Below are positions 49,781-57,628 of a DNA stretch of 64,000 nt, one piece after another. The notes under the pieces are model-generated. The model was not told the DNA's origin, did not search any database, and worked only from the letters and a program-made list of their open reading frames with translations. Numbering within the stretch: the stretch's first letter is position 1; each line of letters begins with the position of its first letter. The DNA comes from Paenibacillus chondroitinus NBRC 15376 (lineage in GTDB: Bacteria; Bacillota; Bacilli; Paenibacillales; NBRC-103111): NCBI RefSeq assembly GCF_004000765.1, contig NZ_BILW01000001.1:496001-560000 (forward strand). The letters run 5' to 3'. The translations under genes and the position numbers were made by a program.

Positions 49781-51115
49781 ATGATGAGTAGTAACCGAAG
49801 CAATCGTACAACGGTTATGGTCAGCATCGTACTGGCGATGCTAGTGGCGTCTATGGATGCGACCATAGCCAATACGACGATGCCGATCATTGTGAAGGAA
49901 ATTGGCGGTAGTGACCTGTTCGCCTGGGCATTTACCTCGTATATGGTGCTCTCTACCGTACTTGCTCCACTAGCAGGCCGGTTATCCGATTTATTTGGTC
50001 GGAAAAAGATCTATGCCGCAGGGATTCTTTTGTTTCTTGGAGGGTCTGTGCTATGTGGTTTATCCCAGAGTATGCTGCAGCTGATCCTCTTTAGAGCCAT
50101 CCAAGGGATTGGCGCAGGCGTGATGATGCCGTTTCCGGCGATCATTGCAGGAGATATTTATCCCGTGGAGCAGCGGGGGAAAGTACAGGCCTTTTTCACA
50201 GCGATGTGGGGGCTGGCGGCTGTATTAGCGCCGTTATTAGGGACATTTTTTGTAACTTATTTGAGCTGGCGATGGATATTTTTCGTTAATATTCCGATTT
50301 GCTTGGTCTCGCTTTTAGCTTTGAAGCCGTATAAGGAAGTTTATCAAGCGAAGAAATCCGTGGTGGATTACGGAGGGGCCGTGCTGTTCGCCTTGGGGAT
50401 CTCGCTGCTGCTCCTTACGACAACGATTGAACAATACAACTTTATTTACGGGGCATTGGGCGTAGTATGTATGGTTGCTTTTTTCTTTTATGAGAAAAGG
50501 CATAGCGCACCGATTGTTCCTTTGAACCTGCTTCGAAATCGGCCTGTGGCCATTATGATAGCGGTCTCGTTTATCTCCTGTGCAGCGCTATTCGGGACTT
50601 CAAGTTTTATACCGCTATATTTGCAAAATCAAGGGTATTCGCTATTTGTGAGTGGGCTTGCTCTGCTTGGTACGTCGATTGGTTGGATGGTGGTTGCTGT
50701 TCCAAGCGGGAAATGGGTGCTCAAATATGGTTATAAACCGCTGCTGATCATTGGGAACGGTTTGCTCTTGGTTACGGCAATTATGCTTTATTTTATGGGT
50801 GAAAAAACAGCGTACTGGTACTCATTTGCGACGATGACGATGCTTGGGCTTGCTTATGGGCTCATCTTTACGGTTTCAACGATTGGTTCACAGCAGCTGG
50901 TTGAGGCGCACCAGAAAGGGATCTCTACTTCACTGCAGCTATTCGCCCGTAATATTGGGACGGCTGTGAGCGTGACCATCATGGGGGCGATTTTGACCAA
51001 AGCGACTGCTTTTTACATCGGCTTCCATGGGATGTTCGTCTTTGGCTTCATTGTCTGCTTAATTTCCATGTTCATTCCATTTATGATTCAATCCACATCC
51101 AAACAGACGGCTTAA
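49781..51115 (+). CDS. MFS exporter, EmrB/QacA-like
   Basis: A 444-residue major facilitator with twelve to fourteen helices. It has the motif GRLSDLFGRKK between helices 2 and 3 and opens with SMDATIANTTMPII, a form of the DATIVNxALP motif of the drug:H+ antiporter group; the LFRAIQGIGAGVMMP segment is motif B. It starts at one of two adjacent ATGs behind AAGGAGG. Probable drug or metabolite efflux. Confidence 0.92.
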   Translation: MMSSNRSNRTTVMVSIVLAMLVASMDATIANTTMPIIVKEIGGSDLFAWAFTSYMVLSTVLAPLAGRLSDLFGRKKIYAAGILLFLGGSVLCGLSQSMLQLILFRAIQGIGAGVMMPFPAIIAGDIYPVEQRGKVQAFFTAMWGLAAVLAPLLGTFFVTYLSWRWIFFVNIPICLVSLLALKPYKEVYQAKKSVVDYGGAVLFALGISLLLLTTTIEQYNFIYGALGVVCMVAFFFYEKRHSAPIVPLNLLRNRPVAIMIAVSFISCAALFGTSSFIPLYLQNQGYSLFVSGLALLGTSIGWMVVAVPSGKWVLKYGYKPLLIIGNGLLLVTAIMLYFMGEKTAYWYSFATMTMLGLAYGLIFTVSTIGSQQLVEAHQKGISTSLQLFARNIGTAVSVTIMGAILTKATAFYIGFHGMFVFGFIVCLISMFIPFMIQSTSKQTA

Positions 51116-51137
51116 GCCGGGAATAACGAAAATGACC

Positions 51138-51168
51138 AAAGAACCTGAGGGAGTTCCTCAGGTTCTTC
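51138..51168. terminator. Hairpin between convergent MFS and MHYT genes
   Basis: AAGAACCTGAGG pairs perfectly with CCTCAGGTTCTT. No long T run on the plus strand. Confidence 0.7.
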
Positions 51169-51185
51169 GTGTCGATAAGGACGAT

Positions 51186-52301
51186 TCAGGAGGCGGAAGC
51201 TGAAGCTGAACGCTTCTGATTCGTTATGTCTCTGATTGTTGCTGCAAACATCATTTTGCCTTTGAATTGGAAGCCGGTGATGGTGATCTCAGCCGGAAAT
51301 TCGGATCGGTCTGCACGGTAGGCCGCCATTTCCATTCGCTTGCCGAGCAAAGCGGCATCTTGCCGTGATAACTGCTGAAACAAAGAAGCGGCCGCTTCGC
51401 CATTTCGATCAAAAGGAAATAGAAAATCAAAGACGGTTAATGACAAAGCTTGTTTGCGCGTATAACCGAATGTTGCGAATGCTGCCGGATTACAATCAAT
51501 GATCCAACCCCGGCTGTTAAATACCATGATGCTGTCGATGCTTGTATCCAATAAAGAAGCTTTCAGGGCAAATTGTTCGGCAACCTTCTGATCGATTTTC
51601 ATGGAATAAAACAAGTTGATGGAGAGAAAAATGATCGTTCCAAAAGCAATTAACAAGGCGAGAATATAACTGTCCATGCTCGTACGATAATGTTCTGCTA
51701 GCATGCTGCTATTTGGATATGTCATTTTCCCCGCAGACATCCCGAGGTAATGCATGCCAGTCAGGGTTAAACTGATGATAAAGCTACTAATGACTACTTT
51801 TTGCTTGGGGTAGGCGGATAGATATAAAGCGGTTATGGATGCTATGATAGCTATTAGAATAGTAAGGATAAATGGAATAGGCGCATAGCGAATTTCCACT
51901 TGATTGAGGGCACTCATATTCATGAAATGCATCCCGGCAATCGACAAGCCCATAAATGTGCCGCCGAGCAGAAATTTCGGAAATTCAAATGCGGCGAAAT
52001 GCATGACAGTAAAGCCGATGGTGGAGCCAATGATTGCGATCGCCAGAGATGTAAATAGGGTTGTCATATCGAAGCTTTTAACAGACGGATATGGACAGGC
52101 CAGTATCGCGATGAAATGCATGGACCAGATGCCTGCCGCTAAGGTAGAAGTACAACTTAAGATCCATAATTTTTGTTGCCAGGGGCTGGAATCAGTAATT
52201 CTTTTGGTCAATTTCAGACTAGTACAAGAAGCTGACAGAACAACGACGAAAGCTAGAAGTATGAGGTATAAATTATAGGGATGAGCTTCTGCTAGATGCA
52301 T
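51186..52301 (-). CDS. MHYT-PAS membrane sensor without output domain
   Basis: A 371-residue protein with seven membrane helices carrying three MHYT motifs: WSMHF (59), GMHFM (123) and GMHYLG (182), thought to bind a metal and sense O2, CO or NO. One PAS domain follows (about 245-360, with MVFNSRGWIIDCNPAAFATFGYTRKQAL). It ends ASASAS right after the PAS, with no GGDEF, EAL or kinase domain, unlike most family members. The TTATAG-rich upstream region has no clear promoter. It might act by binding another protein. Confidence 0.9.
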   Translation of the reverse strand: MHLAEAHPYNLYLILLAFVVVLSASCTSLKLTKRITDSSPWQQKLWILSCTSTLAAGIWSMHFIAILACPYPSVKSFDMTTLFTSLAIAIIGSTIGFTVMHFAAFEFPKFLLGGTFMGLSIAGMHFMNMSALNQVEIRYAPIPFILTILIAIIASITALYLSAYPKQKVVISSFIISLTLTGMHYLGMSAGKMTYPNSSMLAEHYRTSMDSYILALLIAFGTIIFLSINLFYSMKIDQKVAEQFALKASLLDTSIDSIMVFNSRGWIIDCNPAAFATFGYTRKQALSLTVFDFLFPFDRNGEAAASLFQQLSRQDAALLGKRMEMAAYRADRSEFPAEITITGFQFKGKMMFAATIRDITNQKRSASASAS

Positions 52302-52452
52302 ATCCGATTCCTCTCATAGATTGATGGTGTGCCAGTCTGTGGTGGTTTTATTATAGTTGTCAGTCAATGGCGTGTATATAGCGGTTAATGTTAATTAAAA
52401 TCGAATTATGTCGAAATACACTAAATCTTGATATAGGGAGGAGGAAGCGCTG

Positions 52453-53103
52453 TTGAAAAAAGCTAACGCAATTCGCGGCATTATTTTTGATATGGATAAT
52501 ACCCTTCTTCAATCTCATATTGATTTTCCCGCAATGAAACAGGCGGTTGCCCGTTTTTTAATTCAAGAGGGGATGTTATCGCAAGAGTTTGCGATTGACT
52601 CGCAGACAACTTCAACTATTCTTGCCCATGTCAAAGAAGCCGGTGCATCGGATGAAGTATTGGCAGCAGCCTTGCAGATTGCTGAGGGATTTGAGCTTCA
52701 AGGCATGGAGGGGGCGGGTCTTGAGCCGGGTGCGCAGGAGCTTTTGGAGAAGCTTCAGGGAACTTATACACTTGCGCTTGTGACCAATAATTCTTACGCT
52801 GCAGCTATTAAAGCGTTGGAGATCACAGGAATCAAAGAACGATTTGATTTAATTGTCGGAAGGGAGCAGATGGACGCGATGAAGCCCTCTCCTTCAGGGA
52901 ATTTATTTGTGATGAGGCATTTTTCGGGATTTGCAGCGGAGAATTGGATGTCTGTTGGCGATTCCTGGATTGACGGCCAAGCCGCTAAGGAAGCAGGGAT
53001 TCCTTTTATAAGTTATGGGAGTGGCGTGCCGTTGATGGTGGAAAAAGGCGTTAACCCAGCAGCTCAGATTGACAAGCTGTTAAGTCTGTTAGATTATGTA
53101 TAG
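52453..53103 (+). CDS. HAD-superfamily phosphatase
   Basis: A 216-residue HAD hydrolase: motif I FDMDNT (Asp13 nucleophile, Asp15), motif II VTNNS, and motif IV VGDSWIDGQAAKEAG. A cap domain lies between motifs I and II (about 20-90). Resembles phosphoglycolate phosphatase or YjjG-like enzymes. TTG 52453 is the start, behind GGAGGAGG. Substrate unknown. Confidence 0.9.
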   Translation: MKKANAIRGIIFDMDNTLLQSHIDFPAMKQAVARFLIQEGMLSQEFAIDSQTTSTILAHVKEAGASDEVLAAALQIAEGFELQGMEGAGLEPGAQELLEKLQGTYTLALVTNNSYAAAIKALEITGIKERFDLIVGREQMDAMKPSPSGNLFVMRHFSGFAAENWMSVGDSWIDGQAAKEAGIPFISYGSGVPLMVEKGVNPAAQIDKLLSLLDYV

Positions 53104-53137
53104 ATTACATATGAAGAAGAGAAAGAAGTGATCGTAA

Positions 53138-53569
53138 GTGTTAATGGATGTGAAGTCTCGCCTTCAAGAGAACCTTATTCAGGAACTGCTCAGCTACAGC
53201 GTTTTTCCTGATCCAGATGTCTTGGAGGAGACAATTGGAAAATATGAAACAGATTCGAATATGTGGCTATACGGGTATGAATCAGAAGGAGTACTTGTCG
53301 GCATTATCGGGTTTCGAATCAATGATGAGCAGGAAATGACGATTCATCATCTGGCGGTTGAACCTCACAGCAGAGGAGCCGGATTCGGGCGGGGCATCAT
53401 TCTCGAAATCATTGAAGAGATGCACCCAGTTAGAATTGTGGCGGAGACGGATGAGGATGCCGTACAATTTTACCGGAGCATCGGCTTCGTGATTCGCAGT
53501 CTTGGCGAGAAATACCATGGTGTTGAGAGGTTTGTATGCACCTATGAGATTGAGCCGGAAGATGAATAG
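53138..53569 (+). CDS. GNAT-family N-acetyltransferase
   Basis: A 143-residue single GNAT domain; acetyl-CoA-binding segment LAVEPHSRGAGFGRGI is motif A (Q/RxxGxG/A), with GVLVGIIGFRI before it and EDAVQFYRSIGFVIRS after. Start is GTG 53138 or ATG 53144, behind AGAAAG. It follows the HAD gene by 34 bases, and a terminator ends the pair. Substrate unknown. Confidence 0.9.
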   Translation: MLMDVKSRLQENLIQELLSYSVFPDPDVLEETIGKYETDSNMWLYGYESEGVLVGIIGFRINDEQEMTIHHLAVEPHSRGAGFGRGIILEIIEEMHPVRIVAETDEDAVQFYRSIGFVIRSLGEKYHGVERFVCTYEIEPEDE

Positions 53570-53582
53570 CAGTTGGCAATTA

Positions 53583-53617
53583 GGTCGGTCAGGATGAATC
53601 CTGGCCGGCCTTTTATT
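53583..53617 (+). terminator. Terminator after the GNAT gene
   Basis: GGTCGGTCAGGAT pairs with ATCCTGGCCGGCC, then TTTTATTT. Confidence 0.88.
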
Positions 53618-53846
53618 TATGCGGAATGTTCAAAATAACGCAGAACTAATAGCCCAAGCCAAAAGTAAATGTCATGTTAGATAGCAATTTGCATATATTG
53701 TTGTAGGCTGTTGCGTTATTTAGATAGTGATGAAAGCGATTTCCACACGTCATTTAAGTGCCATTTTTCACAATGATGACAAGCATTGCGGGTGTTTTGT
53801 CAAACGGTGTCATACAAGATTCCGGAAGAAACAGGAGGGTGCAGAA

Positions 53847-54680
53847 ATGCTGCATATCGTAGTGTGTATCAAGCAGGTGCCTGACTCTAGAGAAATTCGC
53901 ATTGACCCGAAAAATAACACGTTAATTCGTCAAGGCGTTCCCAGCATTGTGAATTTTTACGATATGCATGGGCTGGAAGAGGCGCTTCGCATCAAGGATG
54001 AAACCGGGGCAAGAGTGACCGTCGTGACCATGGGTCCGCCTCCCGCTGAGAAAGGCCTGAAGGAGTGCATTTCGCTTGGCGCGGATGATGCCGTCCTCGT
54101 AACGGACCGCGGGTTTGCTGGAGCGGACACGCTGGCTACTTCCTATGTCGTGGCACGGACGATACGTAAAATTGCCGAGACGTGGGGGCCGGTGGACATT
54201 GTTTTTTGCGGGAAACAAACACTCGATGGCGACACGGGTCAGGTCGGGCCAGGGGTCGCATGCCGATTGGATTTGGAGCAGCTCACGTACGTGAACAAAG
54301 TGGTGGACGTTGATGAACAGAATCGCAAAGTTCGTGTGCACCGCCTTTTGGAAGACGGTATTGAAGTGGTTGAGACAAGCATGCCTGTGTTGATCACAGC
54401 GCTGAAGGAGTTGAACAAGGTTCGAAGGGCATCGCTGCCAGGCATGATTCGAGCAGCGCGATATAAGCCGACTGTGTGGACGACGGCGGATTTTCCAGAC
54501 TTGGAGCGGGCGAAAATCGGTCTCAAAGGCTCCCCGACGATCGTTGCAAAGACATGGGTGCCTGAAGTGAAGGCTGTTAAAACCAATATGATCGCTTATG
54601 ATTCGCCGGAAGCGGGCGCGGCTCAACTCGCTGATCAGCTCATGAGCAAGGAAATGCAGACGCTGCTTGACTGGGCATAG
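53847..54680 (+). CDS. fixA: Electron transfer flavoprotein beta subunit (FixA)
   Basis: A 277-residue ETF beta-family protein: HIVVCIKQVPDS at the N terminus, then CGKQTLDGDTGQVGPGVACRL, a hallmark loop. ATG 53847 is placed by AGGAGGG; the frame extends far upstream but the extra residues are not family-like. With FixB it forms an ETF of the Fix type, which takes electrons from NADH. First gene of fixABCX. A 166-base upstream interval after the GNAT terminator holds the promoter region but no clear boxes. Confidence 0.95.
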   Translation: MLHIVVCIKQVPDSREIRIDPKNNTLIRQGVPSIVNFYDMHGLEEALRIKDETGARVTVVTMGPPPAEKGLKECISLGADDAVLVTDRGFAGADTLATSYVVARTIRKIAETWGPVDIVFCGKQTLDGDTGQVGPGVACRLDLEQLTYVNKVVDVDEQNRKVRVHRLLEDGIEVVETSMPVLITALKELNKVRRASLPGMIRAARYKPTVWTTADFPDLERAKIGLKGSPTIVAKTWVPEVKAVKTNMIAYDSPEAGAAQLADQLMSKEMQTLLDWA

Positions 54681-54763
54681 GCAAAGCCGCAAAGCCACAA
54701 AGCCGGAAGGATGCAAGAGCAGAGAGAACTGTAAGGAACATGTAACGAATGGAGGAAGTCACT

Positions 54764-55876
54764 ATGGCCAATGAACAAACGACGGAGCAGGCCGAAGCGG
54801 CAATGCCCGATTGGTCCGCTTATCGGGGAGTATTAATCGTTGTGGAGCAGCGGGACGGGGTAGCGAAAAAGGTGTCCTGGCAGCTGCTGGGCGAAGGCAA
54901 GAAGCTGGCAGCGAAGCTGGACGCACCGCTCATGGCGCTCGTCCTCGGCGAAGGTGTAGCCCACCTCGCCGAGGAAGCCGTGCACTACGGCGCGGACCGG
55001 GTGTACCTCTGCGAAGCGCCGGAGCTTCGCACGTATCGAACCCGGCCTTACAGCCGGGTCTGTTTGAAGCTGATCGAGGAAGCAAAGCCCGAGATCGTGC
55101 TGTTCGGCGCGACAGCTACGGGCCGGGATCTGGCAGGCGCCATCGCGACGCACCTGCCGACGGGGCTGACGGCCGACACGACGCAGCTCGACGTGGAGCC
55201 GCCGCCGTCGCGACTGCTGCTGGCGAGCCGGCCGGCTTTTTCCGAGAAGATGATGGCCACCATCCTCTGCAAGCAGTACCGGCCGCAGATGGCGACGGCG
55301 CGGGCCGGGGTGTTCCAGGCGCTGCCGAAGGACACGGCGCGCCAAGGCGAAATCGTCGCCATCGAGGCGGCGATGCGGGAGGAAGAGATTGCCGCGCAGG
55401 TGCTGGACTTCCTGCACGAGACGGGCAAGCTGAATCTCGAGGAAGCCGAGATTATTGTGGCCGGGGGCCGCGGATTAGGCGGCCCTGAGCCCTTCGGGCT
55501 GCTCGCCGAGCTGGCGGAGGCGCTCGGAGGTGTCGTTGGCGCATCCCGCGCGGCGGTGGATGCGGGCTGGATCGGGCACGAGCACCAGGTCGGGCAGACC
55601 GGTGCGACCGTGCGGCCGAAGCTGTACTTCGCCATCGGCATCTCTGGCGCTGTACAGCACACCGTCGGCATGAGCAACGCGGACGTTGTCGTCGCTATTA
55701 ACAAAGACGAGAAAGCGCCTATTTTCCAATTTGCTCACTACGGGATGGTAGGCGATCTGTTTAAGCTGGTTCCGGCGATCACGCAAGAGGTGAAAAAGCG
55801 CCGCACCCTGTTTGCCAAACCCGCTGCCGATACAACCGCTTCCGTACCAACGCTGGAAAGGAGTGAGGCCAAGTGA
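54764..55876 (+). CDS. fixB: Electron transfer flavoprotein alpha subunit (FixB)
   Basis: A 370-residue ETF alpha-family protein. The C-terminal FAD-binding domain is clear: AGGRGLGGPEPFGLLAELAEALGG, WIGHEHQVGQTGATVRP, YFAIGISGAVQHTVGMSNADVVVAINKD. ATG 54764 follows GGAGGAAG. It overlaps fixC by 4 bases (GTGA). Its first two thirds (about 54880-55650) are far richer in G+C than the flanking genes, while the last quarter returns to background. Confidence 0.95.
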   Translation: MANEQTTEQAEAAMPDWSAYRGVLIVVEQRDGVAKKVSWQLLGEGKKLAAKLDAPLMALVLGEGVAHLAEEAVHYGADRVYLCEAPELRTYRTRPYSRVCLKLIEEAKPEIVLFGATATGRDLAGAIATHLPTGLTADTTQLDVEPPPSRLLLASRPAFSEKMMATILCKQYRPQMATARAGVFQALPKDTARQGEIVAIEAAMREEEIAAQVLDFLHETGKLNLEEAEIIVAGGRGLGGPEPFGLLAELAEALGGVVGASRAAVDAGWIGHEHQVGQTGATVRPKLYFAIGISGAVQHTVGMSNADVVVAINKDEKAPIFQFAHYGMVGDLFKLVPAITQEVKKRRTLFAKPAADTTASVPTLERSEAK

Positions 55877-57183
55877 ATGAAAAGTTTGATGCGATCGTCG
55901 TTGGCGGAGGCCCTGCCGGTGCTGCAGCAGCGTTAACCATGGCGCGAGCCGGGTTATCTGTTGTACTTCTGGAACGGGGGGAGTTCCCCGGTGCCAAAAA
56001 CATTTTCGGCGGCGTCCTTTACCGGAAGCAAATTGAAGAGCTCGTTCCCGAGTTTTGGAAAGAGAAAAACTTTCCGATGGAACGGTACATTGTGGAGCAG
56101 CGCATTTGGATGATGGGCAAAGAATCGATGGTAACATTCGGTCACCGTAATGAGGCGTACAAAGAACCTTACAATTGTTTTACCGGTTTACGTGTCAAAT
56201 TTGATCAATGGTTTGCCGAAAAGGCGGTTGCCGCCGGAGCCATCCCTGTTTATGAAACTGTTGCGCTGGATGTCATTCGTGAAGGCGATAAGGTTGTTGG
56301 TGTCAAAACGGATCGGGATGACGGCGATTTGTATGCCGACGTTGTGGTCATTGCCGATGGTGTCAATTCTTTACTCGGGAAAGCCATGGGCATTCATAAG
56401 GAATGGACGCCGGACCAAGTGTCGCTTGCGGTGAAAGAAGTGATTGCGCTGCCCAAAGAGAAAATCGAAGACCGCTTCGGGCTGGAAGGCGACGAAGGCG
56501 TGACGATTGAATTTATGGGCGAAACTTCACTTGGCATGGCGGGGATGGGTTTCCTTTATACAAATAAAGATACGATTTCCTTAGGTGTGGGCGTGATGGT
56601 CAACCATTTGCGCGATAAAAAAGTGAAGCCTTATGCCGTTCTGGACGCGGTGAAACAGCATCCGATGATTCGTAAGCTGATACAAGGCGGAGAAACGAAA
56701 GAGTACTCCGGGCATTTGATCCCTGAAGGCGGTTTTCACTCCATTCCTCCGCTCTCGGGCAACGGCTGGTGCGTCTGCGGAGATGCTGCGCAGCTCATCA
56801 ACTTCGTTCATCGGGAAGGTACGAACTTGGCGATGACTTCCGGCCGGTTGGCTGGCGAAGCCATTGTGGAGGCCAAGGGACGCGGGGATTACACCGCCGC
56901 TTCGCTGCAGGCGTATGATCAAAAAATTCGCGAATCCTTTGTGCACAAAGATTTGCAAAAGTATAAGGGCATGCATCAGTTCCTGAAGGAGCAGGACCCT
57001 GAACTCCTGTTTGATAAGCTGCCAAGAGCGCTGAATGAAGCGGCTTACAACATGTTCCTGGTAGATGGCATTGCCAAAGCGGATAAGCAGAAAATGGCGA
57101 TGAAGCTGATTAAAAACGCCGCAGGCGGCACGGTGAACTTGATGAAGCTGGGCTACAAGGGATGGAGGGCGATGAACGGATGA
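55873..57183 (+). CDS. fixC: FixC flavoprotein (ETF:quinone oxidoreductase-like)
   Basis: A 436-residue FAD protein opening AIVVGGGPAGAAAALTMARAGLSVVLLERGE, the dinucleotide-binding motif, with the VVIADGVNSLLGKAMGI segment and the second FAD motif CVCGDAAQLINFVHREG. It resembles FixC and the flavin domain of ETF-quinone oxidoreductase. In characterised Fix complexes it feeds electrons to quinone. GTG start overlaps fixB and its end overlaps fixX, both by 4 bases. Confidence 0.95.
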   Translation: MNEKFDAIVVGGGPAGAAAALTMARAGLSVVLLERGEFPGAKNIFGGVLYRKQIEELVPEFWKEKNFPMERYIVEQRIWMMGKESMVTFGHRNEAYKEPYNCFTGLRVKFDQWFAEKAVAAGAIPVYETVALDVIREGDKVVGVKTDRDDGDLYADVVVIADGVNSLLGKAMGIHKEWTPDQVSLAVKEVIALPKEKIEDRFGLEGDEGVTIEFMGETSLGMAGMGFLYTNKDTISLGVGVMVNHLRDKKVKPYAVLDAVKQHPMIRKLIQGGETKEYSGHLIPEGGFHSIPPLSGNGWCVCGDAAQLINFVHREGTNLAMTSGRLAGEAIVEAKGRGDYTAASLQAYDQKIRESFVHKDLQKYKGMHQFLKEQDPELLFDKLPRALNEAAYNMFLVDGIAKADKQKMAMKLIKNAAGGTVNLMKLGYKGWRAMNG

Positions 57184-57467
57184 GTCAAAGCGACATTTCT
57201 GATAAGCTGTTTACGATCCGTTACAAATGCGACGACAAGTCACACCTTGTCATTAAAGACAAACAAACATGTATGAATTGTGTGACCAAGGATTGCAACT
57301 ACTTTTGTCCGTCTGACGTGTATGAATGGGAAAAGAAGCTCAAAATTACGACAGTCGCCTTTGAGAATTGCATTGAGTGCGGAACCTGCCGAATTGCCTG
57401 TCCGTCGCACAACATTGATTGGGTTTACCCCAAAGGTGGGTACGGCATGACGTATAAATTCGGCTAA
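57180..57467 (+). CDS. fixX: FixX ferredoxin-like protein
   Basis: A 95-residue protein with Cys64-xx-Cys67-xx-Cys70-xxx-Cys74 and further cysteines at 17, 31, 34, 39 and 43, as in the ETF-QO-type ferredoxin FixX. It carries the low-potential electrons from FixC. ATG 57180 overlaps the fixC stop in ATGA. Ends at a strong terminator. Confidence 0.94.
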   Translation: MSQSDISDKLFTIRYKCDDKSHLVIKDKQTCMNCVTKDCNYFCPSDVYEWEKKLKITTVAFENCIECGTCRIACPSHNIDWVYPKGGYGMTYKFG

Positions 57468-57486
57468 ATGGAAGGATTTATAGAAG

Positions 57487-57518
57487 GGAGCAGGGCTTTC
57501 GAGCCGCTGCTCCTTTTT
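57487..57518 (+). terminator. Terminator of fixABCX
   Basis: GGAGCAG pairs with CTGCTCC with an inner GGCT/AGCC stem, then TTTTT. Confidence 0.92.
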
Positions 57519-57628
57519 GCTGAAAATAGGGAATACTATAGCAAAACTACATTTCTCCATATGTAAGTGTACAATCTCCATAGTGCGGATTGGCAAAGAA
57601 TAAGATAATAAGGAGCAGGAGGGATATT

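Noticed and set aside
53922..54716. 264-codon minus-strand frame across fixA
   Set aside because: Antisense of a well-conserved gene, with Cys/His/Arg-rich composition.
54811..55488. 225-codon plus-strand frame in a second reading frame of fixB
   Set aside because: It reads as Arg/Gly-rich nonsense because the region is GC-rich, which suppresses stops. No ribosome binding site.
55048..56137. Minus-strand frames inside fixB and fixC
   Set aside because: Long only because of the GC-rich block; real genes lie on the other strand.
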